Below are positions 26,794 through 36,830 of a stretch of DNA of 64,000 nucleotides, piece after piece. Each line of letters opens with the position of its first letter. Position 1 is the stretch's first letter. Where the stretch lies: assembly GCF_008830365.1 (NCBI RefSeq), contig NZ_WBKI01000002.1, positions 620,001 to 684,000 of the forward strand, in the 5' to 3' direction. A program made the position numbers and the translations under genes. The notes below the pieces were generated by a model that made no database searches, was not told the origin of the DNA, and saw nothing but the letters and a program-made list of their open reading frames with translations. The stretch comes from Serratia proteamaculans. Its GTDB lineage: Bacteria > Pseudomonadota > Gammaproteobacteria > Enterobacterales > Enterobacteriaceae.

Positions 26794-27934
26794 ACGTCAT
26801 CTGTTGACCCATCTGCATCACGCGGGCAATGTTTCTGGCACTTTGCTGTAAATTGATTTCCCCTTGAGATAGGGCACTTTCCAGCGTGCTCAGCCGGGGC
26901 AGGATACTGAATATCGCATCAATTCCCTGCTGATGTACCGCCTCTGCCCCCTCGCCCAATACACCCGCCAGGGCAATCACCGGCAGATGATGGCGCTGCG
27001 CCATCCTGGCGATGCCCGACAGCGCCTTGCCGCCTAATGTCTGATGATCGATACGCCCTTCACCGGTCACAATCAGATCGGCGGAAATCACCGCATCCTC
27101 CAGCCGCAGCGCCGCCATGATGATATCAATACCCGGTTTCAGTTTCGCGCCGAGAAACACCTGCGAGGCGATCCCCATCCCCCCCGCCGCACCGCCGCCT
27201 GGGATCTGCCGAACGTCGTTGCCGGTAAACTGTCGGATCACTGCCGCATACTGCCCCAGCGCCTGTTCCAACTGCTCAACCATCGCTGACGTCGCCCCCT
27301 TCTGTGGGCCAAAAACGGTTGCTGCACCGCGTGCCCCAACCAAAGGGTTATCCACGTCGCAAGCCACCTCGATGTTGCACTGCTGCAAGCGGCCATCAAG
27401 CGCAGAGAGATCGATACCACTCAACGTCGCCAGTTCCACTGCGCCCAAAGACAGCGCCTTGCCATCCGGCCGATAGAAACGCCCACCCAATGCCTGAACC
27501 ATACCCACGCCGCCATCGACCGTGGCACTGCCGCCTATACCCAAAATGATATGCCGGATCCCCCGATCCAGCGCGTGCCGAATGAGTTCTCCGGTACCAT
27601 AGCTGGTGGCCTGCAGTGGGTTTCTTTGCGCAGCCGATACCAGCATCAGGCCGCTGGCCGCTGCCATTTCTATCACCGCTGTCCTACCGTCGCCGCTGAT
27701 GCCATAAAACGCCTCCACTCTTTCCCCCATCGGCCCCATTACCTCAACCCACACCTTCTGCCCGCCGGTGGCGGCGACCAGGGCATCGACCGTACCTTCA
27801 CCTCCGTCTGCAATCGGCAGACAAATACACTCCGCTTCGGGATAAACTTCACGAAATCCCCGTGCAATCGCCTGTGCCGCCAATTCAGCACTGACGCTTT
27901 CCTTGAAGGAATCTGGAACAATAACAATCTTCAT
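26792..27934 (-). CDS. glxK: glycerate 2-kinase GlxK
   Basis: Phosphorylates D-glycerate made by GlxR, passing glyoxylate carbon to glycolysis. The 380-residue protein is a GarK/GlxK-type kinase (glycerate kinase type 1 fold): N-terminal [12 protein letters not shown], the [17 protein letters not shown] block near residue 44, [20 protein letters not shown] near residue 135, [23 protein letters not shown], and [11 protein letters not shown] near residue 285. It is the distal glyoxylate gene on the minus strand, 147 bp after an MFS gene. A paralogue of the same family is at 47267-48415. Confidence 0.93.
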   Translation of the reverse strand: MKIVIVPDSFKESVSAELAAQAIARGFREVYPEAECICLPIADGGEGTVDALVAATGGQKVWVEVMGPMGERVEAFYGISGDGRTAVIEMAAASGLMLVSAAQRNPLQATSYGTGELIRHALDRGIRHIILGIGGSATVDGGVGMVQALGGRFYRPDGKALSLGAVELATLSGIDLSALDGRLQQCNIEVACDVDNPLVGARGAATVFGPQKGATSAMVEQLEQALGQYAAVIRQFTGNDVRQIPGGGAAGGMGIASQVFLGAKLKPGIDIIMAALRLEDAVISADLIVTGEGRIDHQTLGGKALSGIARMAQRHHLPVIALAGVLGEGAEAVHQQGIDAIFSILPRLSTLESALSQGEINLQQSARNIARVMQMGQQMT

Positions 27935-28081
27935 GGTGCATCCTTATACGTAATAAATAAAACAGCCATGCATTTCCATTCGAGGTTACTTATGAATAAC
28001 CCGACGAAAAATACATGGCGAAATAAAATTTAAATTACTTAACGCACTACCCACCATCAATCACCGGGTAAAATGCCGACG

Positions 28082-29428
28082 CTATTTATTAACCAACTTG
28101 GCCGGTACGCTGTAAGTCAGTATCGCGCCTAATATCATCATTGATGACAATACGCACATTGCCACTAAATTACTGTTCGTCAGTTGTTTGAAATATCCGA
28201 TGATGTAGGGCGATATAAATCCACCTATATTGGCGATGGAATTGATCAGAGCGATGCCCGCCGCCGCACAGGTGCCAGTGAAAATAGCATTCGGCAGGCT
28301 CCAGAACAGCGGAGAAGGCACCAGGCTGGAAGCTACCGCCACGCATAACGATGCCATCACTACATACTTGTTATCCGGGAACAGACCGATAAAGATCAAC
28401 GACACCGCCGCGATGCAGAAAGGCACAATAATATGCCAGCGCCGCTCCCGATGCTTGTCCGAACTGCGCGCGGCGGTCAGCATAGCCACCACCGCGAGCA
28501 TGTAAGGCAGCATGGTCAACAGGCCAATATCCATCACGGAGACTACCCCGGTATCGCGGATAATGGTCGGTACCCAAAACGCCAATCCCCCCTGGCCCAT
28601 GACAGTACAGAAACAGATCAGCCACATTTTGGTGAATGCCGACGACTTCAACATGCTTTTCATCGTCCACTCCTGCACACCAACTCCACCATCATTCGAC
28701 TTGCGCGGTGCACTCTGTTCCATGTCCGCCTTAATCATTGCCTTTTCTTCCGGGCTGAGCCATTTGGCGCTCTGATAGGTATTATCCAGGAAATAGAAAA
28801 TAACTATGGCGATCAACAGCGCGCGCGGGCCACTGATAAAGAACAGCCACTGCCATCCTGACAAATCCATCATGCCGTTCATATGCTCAATGATCCAACC
28901 ACATAGCGGGCCGCCAATAATATTACTCACCGGAATGCCACAGACAAACAAGGCGGTCATTTTGGCCCGCTGGCTTGAAGGGAACCAGAGCGTCAGATAA
29001 AGGATCACGCCGGGGTAAAAGCCGGCCTCCGCCAGTCCCAGCAGAAAACGTGCCAGGTAGAACTGCGTTGGGTTAGTGATAAAGATGCTCAGCATCGAAA
29101 TCGCTCCCCATACGACCATCAGCAGGGCAATGACCTTCTTAGCGCCATATTTACTCAGCAGGATATTGCTGGGCACCCCGGCAATGATATAGCCGATGAA
29201 GAAGACTCCAGCGCCCAGGCCGTATACCGCCTCCGCCATGGAAACATTACCGTTTAGAATATCCGGCATCATTTGAAACTTGGAGAATGAAATCCCAACG
29301 CGGTCCAGATAACCCACAATATAACTAATCAATAAAATGGGCATGATTCGCCAGGCGACTTTTCGATATAAACTATTTTTGTCAGGGGCGGTAAGCACTT
29401 TTTCAATCACAGCATTATCGGTTGCCAT
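28082..29428 (-). CDS. MFS transporter of the anion:cation symporter family
   Basis: A 448-residue inner-membrane protein starting at ATG 29428 behind AAGGAG. The opening YIVGYLDRVGISFSKFQM, the GVPSNILLSKYGAKK loop and GLAEAGFYPGVILYL are hallmarks of the ACS branch of the MFS, which carries organic anions such as glucarate, galactonate, tartrate and ureides. It sits between glxR and glxK, in the place where E. coli has ybbW (allantoin permease), allB and a purine permease. Candidate substrates are glycerate, tartronate, glyoxylate or a ureide; sequence does not decide. A hairpin lies between glxR and this gene. Confidence 0.87.
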   Translation of the reverse strand: MATDNAVIEKVLTAPDKNSLYRKVAWRIMPILLISYIVGYLDRVGISFSKFQMMPDILNGNVSMAEAVYGLGAGVFFIGYIIAGVPSNILLSKYGAKKVIALLMVVWGAISMLSIFITNPTQFYLARFLLGLAEAGFYPGVILYLTLWFPSSQRAKMTALFVCGIPVSNIIGGPLCGWIIEHMNGMMDLSGWQWLFFISGPRALLIAIVIFYFLDNTYQSAKWLSPEEKAMIKADMEQSAPRKSNDGGVGVQEWTMKSMLKSSAFTKMWLICFCTVMGQGGLAFWVPTIIRDTGVVSVMDIGLLTMLPYMLAVVAMLTAARSSDKHRERRWHIIVPFCIAAVSLIFIGLFPDNKYVVMASLCVAVASSLVPSPLFWSLPNAIFTGTCAAAGIALINSIANIGGFISPYIIGYFKQLTNSNLVAMCVLSSMMILGAILTYSVPAKLVNK

Positions 29429-29500
29429 ATAAGTTTCTCCTTGGGTTGGCATCCTGCTATTTATTGTCTTTATTGTTTTAGATCGTTTTTATTGAAGAAG

Positions 29501-29527
29501 ACCCTCTTTATTTATCACAAAGAGGGT
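29501..29527. terminator. hairpin between glxR and the MFS gene
   Basis: ACCCTCTTT (29501-29509) and AAAGAGGGT (29519-29527) form a perfect 9-bp stem with a 9-nt loop. On the minus strand it is followed by CTTCTTC, a weak T-rich tail; it may reduce read-through from gcl-hyi-glxR into the transporter. Confidence 0.6.
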
Positions 29528-29591
29528 ATTTTTAATGTCGACCATCTCTAATTCTATTAGTACAGATTTTTATTTATTGGCTAAATTACGA

Positions 29592-30473
29592 TTAGCCGGA
29601 AACTTTATGGTTACCCATGATCTCCAGCGCCTGTACCAGCGCGGAATGATCGAGATCGCTCGCACCATTGGCAGCGCAAACGTTGAACAACTCCTGACAA
29701 GTGGCAGTATTCGGCAGGCTCAGCGACAAGGCCTTCGCCCCCTGCAACGCCAAATTCAAATCCTTTTGATGCAGCGAGATGCGGAAACCTGGAGCAAAGG
29801 CCCGTTTGATCATCCGCTCACCGTGCACCTCAAGAATGCGCGACGAGGCGAAACCGCCCATCAGAGCTTCACGCACTCTGGCCGGATCGGCACCAGCGCG
29901 GGAGGCAAACACCAAGGCTTCGGAGACGGCCTCAATGGTCAGCGCGACAATGATCTGATTCGCAACCTTGCAAGTTTGCCCATCGCCGTTGCCGCCGATC
30001 AGGGTAATATTTTTACCCATCAGCATCAGCAGGGGTTTTACCCGCTCAAAGGTCGCCTCGTCGCCACCGACCATAATGGTCAGTGTTCCCTGTTTAGCCC
30101 CCACTTCACCGCCGGACACCGGCGCATCCAGATAGGCGGCACCCAGTTGGTTGATGCGTTCGGCAAAACGCTTGGTCTCCAGCGGTGAAATAGAGCTCAT
30201 GTCTACCAGCACCTTGCCGGCAAGCTTACCGGCGGCACAACCGTTGTCACCAAACAACACTTCTTCAACCTGTGGCGTATCCGGAACCATAATGAATATG
30301 ATCTCGGCCTCGTCCACCACTTGCTGCGGGTGACGGCAGGCAATCGCCCCCCGTTGCACCAGCTCGGCAGGAACTTCATGCAGGGTGTTGGCATACAACT
30401 GATGGCCGCCCTCGATTAATTTTTCCGCCATCGGCGCACCCATGATACCCAGGCCAATAAATCCCACTTTCAT
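29592..30473 (-). CDS. glxR: tartronate semialdehyde reductase
   Basis: Reduces tartronate semialdehyde to D-glycerate with NADH. The 293-residue beta-hydroxyacid dehydrogenase has GFIGLGIMGAPMA at residues 4-16, the substrate-binding block DAPVSGGEVGAKQGTLTIMVGG near residue 116, and the catalytic Lys in TCKVANQIIVA near residue 170. It follows hyi after 10 bp in the gcl-hyi-glxR operon, whose order is the same as in E. coli. Confidence 0.95.
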   Translation of the reverse strand: MKVGFIGLGIMGAPMAEKLIEGGHQLYANTLHEVPAELVQRGAIACRHPQQVVDEAEIIFIMVPDTPQVEEVLFGDNGCAAGKLAGKVLVDMSSISPLETKRFAERINQLGAAYLDAPVSGGEVGAKQGTLTIMVGGDEATFERVKPLLMLMGKNITLIGGNGDGQTCKVANQIIVALTIEAVSEALVFASRAGADPARVREALMGGFASSRILEVHGERMIKRAFAPGFRISLHQKDLNLALQGAKALSLSLPNTATCQELFNVCAANGASDLDHSALVQALEIMGNHKVSG

Positions 30474-30483
30474 TTTCGTCTCC

Positions 30484-31263
30484 TCAGGATTGGTACTTTT
30501 TAATCCATGACAGGCCGCTTTCTGTCGTAGTCATCGGTTTATATTCACAACCGACCCAGCCGCGATATCCCATGCGGTCCAGCGCGGAGAAGATATAATC
30601 GTAATTAATCTCGCCACTGCCAGGTTCATGACGCCCCGGATTATCCGCCACCTGAATATGGCTGATTTTAGCCAGCAGCCTCTCCATGGTTTGCGTCAAC
30701 TCGCCCTCCATGCGCTGCATATGGTAAATGTCATACTGCAGGTAAATATTGGGGCTGCCGATCTGCTCAATAAGATCGATGGCTTGCCGCGAACCGTGCA
30801 AATAAAAGTTCGGCATGTCGTAGGTATTGATCGGCTCAATCAGCAGACGAATATTTTCCTTCGCCAATGCCTGAGCGGCATAGCTGAGGTTCTCCATCAC
30901 CAACTCATCGGTCTTATGGCGGCTGACCGACGGATCCGAGTTGCCGATCAGACAGTTGATTTGCCCGCAGCCCAATTCATGCGCATAGTCGATCGCCAAC
31001 CCGACCCCGTCGCGAAACTCACCCTCGCGCCCCGGCAGGCAGGCAATGCCCCGCTCGCCGGCCGCCCAATCGCCAGCCGGCAAGTTTTGCAGCACCTGCG
31101 TAAGTTGATGTTCGGCCAGCGCATTGCGCAGCGCGGCCGCCGGATAGTCGTAGGGGAACATATATTCCACCGCGCTGAACCCTTGCTGCTGCGCATGGCG
31201 AAAACGCTGCATAAAATCCACTTCATTAAACAGCATGGATAAGTTTGCTGAGAACTTTGGCAT
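30484..31263 (-). CDS. hyi: hydroxypyruvate isomerase
   Basis: Hyi interconverts hydroxypyruvate and tartronate semialdehyde. The ATG at 31263 (MPKFSANLSMLFNEV) is preceded by GAGGAG and gives 259 residues, close to the 258 of E. coli. It is a xylose-isomerase-like TIM barrel with NLPAGDWAAGERGIACLPGR near residue 82, LIEPINTYDMPNF near residue 140, QYDIYHMQRMEGEL near residue 175, and ADNPGRHEPGSGEINYDYIF near residue 205, supplying Glu, Asp and His active-site residues. It lies 11 bp downstream of gcl. Confidence 0.94.
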   Translation of the reverse strand: MPKFSANLSMLFNEVDFMQRFRHAQQQGFSAVEYMFPYDYPAAALRNALAEHQLTQVLQNLPAGDWAAGERGIACLPGREGEFRDGVGLAIDYAHELGCGQINCLIGNSDPSVSRHKTDELVMENLSYAAQALAKENIRLLIEPINTYDMPNFYLHGSRQAIDLIEQIGSPNIYLQYDIYHMQRMEGELTQTMERLLAKISHIQVADNPGRHEPGSGEINYDYIFSALDRMGYRGWVGCEYKPMTTTESGLSWIKKYQS

Positions 31264-31274
31264 GGTAATTCTCC

Positions 31275-33056
31275 TCAACGGTAGTCAAAGAAGTTGACCG
31301 AAGTCGGCGCATCTTCTGGCGTCTCTGCAATCGGCTCGAACTCATTCACATTATCCAGCTCGGTGCCCATAGAAATATTGGTGACACGCTCCAAAATAAT
31401 TTCCACGACCACAGGCACCTGATGTTTGTTCATTAACTCCTGCGCCTGCTGGAATGCCGGGGCAATATCTTCCGGTTTGAAAACGCGCAGCGCTTTGCAC
31501 CCCAAACCTTCAACCACTTTGACGTGGTCCACGCCGTATTCGCCGAGTTCCGGGTTGTTAATATTTTCAAACGACAGTTGGACGCAATAATCCATATCGA
31601 AACCACGCTGAGACTGGCGGATTAAGCCCAGATAGGCGTTGTTCACCAGCACATGGATGTACGGCAATTTGAATTGCGCGCCAACCGCCAGTTCCTCAAT
31701 CATGAATTGGAAATCGTAATCACCGGACAGTGCGATCACCTTGCGTTTCGGATCGGCAACGCATACGCCCAGCGCGGCTGGCAGCGTCCAACCCAACGGG
31801 CCAGCCTGACCGGCGTTGATCCAATGGCGAGGTTCAAACACCTGCAGCATTTGCGCGGCAGCGATCTGCGACAGTCCAATAGTGGTGACATAGCTGGCAT
31901 CACGACCAAAGGCACGGTTCATCTCCTCATACACCCGCTGCGGCTTGATTGGCGAGTTATCAAAGTGGGTTTTACGCAGCAGAGTTTGCTTGCGTTGCAG
32001 GCAGGTCGCGCACCAGGCTTCACGATTAGGCAACTTCCCGTGTTCAAAACGGCTACGAGCCGTATCCACCAGCATCTGCAAAGCAATGCGCGCGTCGGAG
32101 ACAATCCCCAGATTCGGGCAGATGACCCGACCAATTTGCGTCGGCTCAATATCAATGTGGATCACTTTACGGCCGGCAGTGTATTTATCCACCGAGCCGG
32201 TGTGGCGGTTAGCCCAGCGGTTGCCAATGCCAAACACCAGGTCTGAATCCAGCAGGTTGGCGTTGCCATAGCGATGCGAGGTCTGCAAACCTGCCATACC
32301 GGCCATCAGCGGGTGATCGTCCGGGATCGCCCCCCAACCCATCAGTGTCGGGATCACCGGCACATTGCAGATTTCGGCTAACTGTTGCAGCAAATCTGCC
32401 GCATCAGCATTGTGAATGCCACCACCGGCAATAATTAGCGGTTTTTTCGCTGCACAGAGTAAATCCAATGCCTTGTCGATCTGCGCCTGAGTCGCCGCTG
32501 GCTTGTAAGCGGGCAAAGACGAGTAAGTGTCTGGATCAAACTCGATTTCCGCCATCTGCACATCGAATGGCAGATCGATCAGTACTGGCCCAGGACGGCC
32601 GGAACGCATCAGGTGAAATGCCTGCTGCAACACGCGCGGCACCAGCGCCGGTTCCTGCACGGTCACGGCCATCTTGGTCACTGGCTTGGCGATAGATTCA
32701 ATATCCACCGCCTGAAAATCTTCTTTATGCAACCGCGCACGCGGCGCTTGTCCGGTAATACACAGAATAGGAATGGAATCCGCCGAAGCGGAGTACAGCC
32801 CGGTAATCATGTCGGTGCCCGCAGGGCCGGAGGTGCCAATACATACGCCGATATTGCCCGCCGCAGCGCGGGTATAGCCTTCCGCCATATGCGAAGCCCC
32901 TTCCACGTGCCGCGCCAGATAATGCTTGATGCCGCCATGTTTGCGCATCGCGTCATAAAACGGGTTAATTGCCGCACCAGGAACACCGAAAGCGGTGGTG
33001 ATCCCCTCCTTTTCCAGCACGTACATTGCAGCATCTACAGCTCGCATAATTGCCAT
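31275..33056 (-). CDS. gcl: glyoxylate carboligase (tartronate-semialdehyde synthase)
   Basis: Condenses two glyoxylates to tartronate semialdehyde and CO2. The 593 residues equal the E. coli enzyme. It is a ThDP enzyme of the acetohydroxyacid-synthase family: the N-terminal [14 protein letters not shown] has Val where most ThDP enzymes have the activating Glu, a known peculiarity of Gcl. The ThDP/Mg2+ motif is [19 protein letters not shown] near residue 438, ending in [25 protein letters not shown] precedes the ATG. An AllR operator lies 20-38 bp upstream of the start, so glyoxylate or allantoin induces the operon. Confidence 0.97.
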   Translation of the reverse strand: MAIMRAVDAAMYVLEKEGITTAFGVPGAAINPFYDAMRKHGGIKHYLARHVEGASHMAEGYTRAAAGNIGVCIGTSGPAGTDMITGLYSASADSIPILCITGQAPRARLHKEDFQAVDIESIAKPVTKMAVTVQEPALVPRVLQQAFHLMRSGRPGPVLIDLPFDVQMAEIEFDPDTYSSLPAYKPAATQAQIDKALDLLCAAKKPLIIAGGGIHNADAADLLQQLAEICNVPVIPTLMGWGAIPDDHPLMAGMAGLQTSHRYGNANLLDSDLVFGIGNRWANRHTGSVDKYTAGRKVIHIDIEPTQIGRVICPNLGIVSDARIALQMLVDTARSRFEHGKLPNREAWCATCLQRKQTLLRKTHFDNSPIKPQRVYEEMNRAFGRDASYVTTIGLSQIAAAQMLQVFEPRHWINAGQAGPLGWTLPAALGVCVADPKRKVIALSGDYDFQFMIEELAVGAQFKLPYIHVLVNNAYLGLIRQSQRGFDMDYCVQLSFENINNPELGEYGVDHVKVVEGLGCKALRVFKPEDIAPAFQQAQELMNKHQVPVVVEIILERVTNISMGTELDNVNEFEPIAETPEDAPTSVNFFDYR

Positions 33057-33075
33057 GTTAATTCTCTCCTTAAAT

Positions 33076-33094
33076 GTTGGAAAATTTTTCCAAC
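33076..33094. promoter_or_regulatory. AllR operator at the gcl promoter
   Basis: GTTGGAAAATTTTTCCAAC is a perfect 19-bp palindrome about its central T. The core recurs before allA (34664-34680). Both positions are those at which the E. coli repressor AllR acts, and allR lies between them, so the assignment is strong by context. Confidence 0.85.
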
Positions 33095-33191
33095 TTAAAT
33101 TCTATTTCAAAAAAACCCGTTTGGTGATCAAACGGGGATTGCTACTCTATGTGTACGTCAGTCGGTCACGACCCGCCCAACATGCAACGGC

Positions 33192-34007
33192 TTATGTCTT
33201 GCTGCGCGATTCACCCAATGCGGCGCTGATGTCTCTGGCAACTTCACCCACCAGTTCTCCCAGTTCCTTAAAGCGCTCCTTACCGACCCGCGAGCTTGGT
33301 CCGGAAATGGAGATGGCTGCGATCACGTTGTTATTGCGATCAAAAATCGCCGAGGCCAAGCAGTTCAAACCAAGAGCATGTTCTTCATCATCAATGGTGT
33401 AGCCTTGCTCCAAAGACTGATGTAAATCCTTACGCAGTAAATTTACGCTGGTGAGGGTCTTCGGCGTATAGGACTGCAGGCCGGAACGCACGATCAAGTC
33501 AAGCATTTCCTCTTCCGCCAGCGGGTACAGTAGCGCCTTGCCTGCGCCTGACGCGTGCAGCGGCAAACGGCTACCCAGCGGGGCGCACATGCGTACCATG
33601 GCCTGGCATTCACACTGGCGAATCAGCACCGCATCAAAATTATTGCGGATCGCCAGGTTAGCGGTTTCACCGGAAAGCAGCATCAGCCGACGCATAAACG
33701 GCCCCGCCACCGACACCACATCACGATCATTCATATAGGCTGAGCCAACGGTGAATGACTGGATGCCGATATGCCACCAACCAAGTTGCGGATCCTGAAA
33801 AACGAACTCTGATTTTTCCAACACTTTCAATAACCTGAATGTCGTTGAAAGGGGCAATTCCAACTTTTCTGACAGCACGGAAACGGATGAACTCCCCCCG
33901 GCATTCGCCAGATACTGGAGGATCTCCAGCCCACGATCCAACGCCTGCGCCCCTTTGGTTGCCCCTGCATCGGTCGATGGTCTCCCTTTCCTGCGTAATT
34001 CGGTCAT
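33192..34007 (-). CDS. allR: IclR-type repressor AllR
   Basis: AllR represses gcl and allA; glyoxylate releases it. The 271-residue protein equals the E. coli length. An N-terminal winged helix-turn-helix spans residues 20-80 ([20 protein letters not shown], then [23 protein letters not shown]). The C-terminal IclR effector domain includes [20 protein letters not shown] near residue 140 and the late [11 protein letters not shown]. It is transcribed on its own between the gcl operon and allA. Confidence 0.95.
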   Translation of the reverse strand: MTELRRKGRPSTDAGATKGAQALDRGLEILQYLANAGGSSSVSVLSEKLELPLSTTFRLLKVLEKSEFVFQDPQLGWWHIGIQSFTVGSAYMNDRDVVSVAGPFMRRLMLLSGETANLAIRNNFDAVLIRQCECQAMVRMCAPLGSRLPLHASGAGKALLYPLAEEEMLDLIVRSGLQSYTPKTLTSVNLLRKDLHQSLEQGYTIDDEEHALGLNCLASAIFDRNNNVIAAISISGPSSRVGKERFKELGELVGEVARDISAALGESRSKT

Positions 34008-34074
34008 TCAAGCTTTCCTTCGTCTGTTTCATCTGCCCGCTATAATAAACACCCTCCGCTACAGGCGACCAGCG

Positions 34075-34560
34075 CTATCCAAAAACAATGCGATAAGATT
34101 CAGGTAAACGGCTAACGACGCAGTTATCCGGTCCCGCACGATCGATGGTGAAAAAGTCGGTGACTTTCTCATAGGCAAACAGCGGGTGGTGCCAGACATT
34201 GCGATGATAGTTAACCCCCTGCTTGCCGTTGGTGATAAAAGCGCGCAGCGTGCTAATGGGAACCTCATCTCCAGGCTCCGCCACTATCACCACAAAACGC
34301 TCGCCGTTCATCGGAATAAAGGCCTGCGACGACAACGGATGCTTTTCCAGCAGTGAAAAAGCCATTGGCAGTTCGCTGGGTTCCGCCCGGTTGATGCTGG
34401 CCAATACCCTATTGCCATCCGACACTTCGATTTTGGCAAGATCGTGATAACGCTCCGTTTTTCCATCATTGATATGAAAGAAACGCGAACCTTCTATTTG
34501 CAGTACATCACCATAGGGCGCAAAGGCTTCTGGCGTTAACTCAGCGATTATTAGATCCAT
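34075..34560 (-). CDS. allA: ureidoglycolate lyase
   Basis: Splits (S)-ureidoglycolate into glyoxylate and urea, the glyoxylate going to Gcl. The start ATG 34560 ([19 protein letters not shown]) has TTGGAG upstream; length is 161 residues against 160 in E. coli. It is a cupin-like beta-barrel with [19 protein letters not shown] near residue 81 and the substrate-site stretch [14 protein letters not shown] near residue 117. The promoter region holds the second AllR box. Urea release implies a urease elsewhere or urea export; none is in the window. Confidence 0.94.
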   Translation of the reverse strand: MDLIIAELTPEAFAPYGDVLQIEGSRFFHINDGKTERYHDLAKIEVSDGNRVLASINRAEPSELPMAFSLLEKHPLSSQAFIPMNGERFVVIVAEPGDEVPISTLRAFITNGKQGVNYHRNVWHHPLFAYEKVTDFFTIDRAGPDNCVVSRLPESYRIVFG

Positions 34561-34926
34561 ATAATTCTCCAAGGCTCATTACCCAGACGATGGTTAAAAC
34601 GACGATACTGTTCCTTTCAAGCCTTCACTCTAGACAGAGCATGGTTAATTTGACAGCAATTTTTTGGAAAATTTTTCCATAATAAGATCAATCGCACATT
34701 TTATGCACCAACGATAAATATAAATGTTTTAAATCAATTAATTGAATCGCCTCTCAATAAAACATGCCTCAGTCATTAGCGGTACCCTGTGCCGTCAATC
34801 GCACCGTTGCACGATGATTCTGTGACCGGGATCGTGGGGTTCAGCTTTGCCGCTGCCTATCGCACCGCAACATCAGTAGATTCTTTTTATCGATAATGGA
34901 AAGACAGTGTCAGCCAAGGAGCCCTC
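34561..34926. promoter_or_regulatory. divergent control region allA / allS with AllR operator
   Basis: The 366 bp contain no gene. TTGGAAAATTTTTCCAT at 34664-34680 repeats 16 of 17 bases of the gcl operator core. It lies about 105 bp upstream of the allA start and much further from allS, so allA is the likely target; effects on allS are possible. The centre is AT-rich. Confidence 0.75.
34664..34680. promoter_or_regulatory. AllR operator at allA
   Basis: TTGGAAAATTTTTCCAT differs from the gcl operator only at the last base, and forms an 8+1+8 palindrome apart from that position. Confidence 0.82.
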
Positions 34927-35841
34927 ATGCTGGATCACGAGACCATTCGGTCGTTTATCAAAGTTGCTGAGTGTCAGAGCTTCTCCCGTGCAGCCGAATT
35001 ACTGCACAAGACCACAGCCACCATCAGCTACCGCATTAAAACGCTGGAAGAGAGCATCGGCACACAGCTATTTATCCGCACAACACGTACCGTAAACCTG
35101 ACCCCGGCAGGGGAATACCTGTTGGAGCGTTGCCGTCAATGGCATGATTGGTTGGACGCCATGCCGGGCGAGTTGAGGCAAATCAATGATGGCGTCGAGC
35201 ATCAGGTCAATATCGTTATCAATAACTTGCTATACAACGCCAGCGCCGTCGCTGGCCTGTTAGCTTACCTGCATGAGAAGTATCCCTTCACGCAGTTCCA
35301 CATCTCACGACAGGTCTATATGGGGGTGTGGGACGCACTGCTGAATGAAGACTGCCATTTGGCGATCGGCGCGGCGGGGAGTGAATCGCTGGAAAACAGC
35401 ATCAATGTGCTGCCTCTGGGTAAGATTGAGTGGGTTTTTGCTATCGCACCACAGCATCCGCTGGCTAATGCACCCGATCCGCTTGGCGAGGCGCAACTGC
35501 GCGCCTACCCTGCCATTAACGTCGAGGATACTGCTCGCCACCTGGCAAAACGCATCGCCTGGCTGTTGTCAGGGCAACAGGAAATCAAGGTACCGGATCT
35601 GCACACCAAGCTTGAATGCCACCTGCGCGGCCTGGGGATCGGCTTCCTGCCACGCAGGTTATGCCAACCCTATATCGACCGCGGCGAACTGGTGGAAAAA
35701 AACCTCAAATACCCCCGTCATAACTCGTCTCTATCACTGGCGTGGTCAGACACCCGCTGCGGTGAAGCGGTGAAAACCATTATCGGGCTGTTCCAGACGC
35801 AGGATCCACTGATTGCAGGGCTGGTTTGCGCATTGGACTAA
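34927..35841 (+). CDS. allS: LysR-type activator AllS
   Basis: AllS activates the allDCE/fdrA side of the regulon in E. coli, under anaerobiosis with allantoin. The protein has 304 residues. The N-terminal helix-turn-helix spans residues 4-62 (FIKVAECQSFSRAAELLHKT, TATISYRIKTLEE). The effector domain includes RQVNIVINNLLYN-like VNIVINNLLYNASAVAG near residue 96 and TQFHISRQVYMGVWDALL near residue 122, both close to the E. coli protein. AAGGAGCCCTC precedes the ATG. It diverges from allA. Confidence 0.92.
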   Translation: MLDHETIRSFIKVAECQSFSRAAELLHKTTATISYRIKTLEESIGTQLFIRTTRTVNLTPAGEYLLERCRQWHDWLDAMPGELRQINDGVEHQVNIVINNLLYNASAVAGLLAYLHEKYPFTQFHISRQVYMGVWDALLNEDCHLAIGAAGSESLENSINVLPLGKIEWVFAIAPQHPLANAPDPLGEAQLRAYPAINVEDTARHLAKRIAWLLSGQQEIKVPDLHTKLECHLRGLGIGFLPRRLCQPYIDRGELVEKNLKYPRHNSSLSLAWSDTRCGEAVKTIIGLFQTQDPLIAGLVCALD

Positions 35842-35922
35842 GGTTTTTTGACGGTATATCAGTAGGCATTCCTGCAGGGCTGGCGTAATATCTGTTTACA
35901 TATGTCTGACAGGAGGTTTGCC

Positions 35923-36828
35923 ATGTTCACCCTTATTCCCATCGTGATTGTCGTCGCACTGATCATCGTATTTGCCGGCGTCAAAATTGTTCCGCAAGGG
36001 TTCCAATGGACGGTGGAACGCTTCGGCCGCTACACCAAAACGCTGATGCCCGGTTTAAACCTGGTGGTGCCTTTTATGGACCGCATCGGCAGAAAAATTA
36101 ATATGATGGAGCAGGTACTGGATATCCCTTCACAGGAAATCATCTCGCGCGACAACGCCAACGTGGCCATCGATGCAGTGTGTTTTATCCAGGTGGTCGA
36201 TCCGGCGCGTGCCGCTTATGAAGTGAGTAATCTTGAGCTGGCGATCGTCAACCTGACCATGACCAACTTCCGTACCGTGCTCGGTTCCATGGAGCTGGAC
36301 GAAATCCTCTCGCAACGTGACAGCATCAACAGTCGCCTGCTGCATATCGTCGACGAAGCCACTAATCCGTGGGGCATTAAAATCACCCGCATTGAGATCC
36401 GAGACGTACGTCCGCCAGCAGAATTAATCTCGGCAATGAACGCCCAGATGAAGGCCGAGCGAACCAAGCGTGCAGATATTCTGGAGGCCGAAGGCGTGCG
36501 TCAGGCTGCCATCCTGCGTGCCGAAGGTGACAAACAGTCGCAAATCCTCAAGGCAGAGGGTGAACGTCAGTCGGCGTTCCTGCAGGCAGAAGCCCGTGAG
36601 CGTGCCGCTGAAGCAGAGGCGCGAGCCACTCAACTGGTGTCCGATGCTATCGCCAGCGGCAATATCCAGGCAGTGAACTACTTTGTGGCGCAGAAATACA
36701 CTGATGCGTTGCAGAAAATCGGCTCCGCCAACAACAGTAAAGTCATCATGATGCCGCTGGACGCCAGCAGCCTGCTTGGTTCAATTGGTGGCATTGCCGA
36801 ACTGTTGAAAGACAACAAAGGCAAGTAA
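35923..36828 (+). CDS. qmcA: SPFH/band-7 membrane protein QmcA
   Basis: An inner-membrane stomatin-like protein, thought to organise membrane microdomains and linked to FtsH-mediated quality control. The ATG at 35923 follows a strong AGGAGG and gives 301 residues; the frame runs seven codons upstream without support. A single N-terminal TM helix (residues 2-22) is followed by the SPFH domain to about residue 180 and then a long Ala/Glu/Arg coiled coil with repeated ILxAEGxxQ units ([36 protein letters not shown]). ybbJ begins 3 bp after its stop, the usual SPFH-NfeD pairing. Confidence 0.95.
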   Translation: MFTLIPIVIVVALIIVFAGVKIVPQGFQWTVERFGRYTKTLMPGLNLVVPFMDRIGRKINMMEQVLDIPSQEIISRDNANVAIDAVCFIQVVDPARAAYEVSNLELAIVNLTMTNFRTVLGSMELDEILSQRDSINSRLLHIVDEATNPWGIKITRIEIRDVRPPAELISAMNAQMKAERTKRADILEAEGVRQAAILRAEGDKQSQILKAEGERQSAFLQAEARERAAEAEARATQLVSDAIASGNIQAVNYFVAQKYTDALQKIGSANNSKVIMMPLDASSLLGSIGGIAELLKDNKGK

Positions 36829-36830
36829 TC

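Noticed and set aside
29535-30188. 217-codon plus-strand frame opposite glxR
   Set aside because: It overlaps glxR almost entirely, and the glxR family match is decisive.
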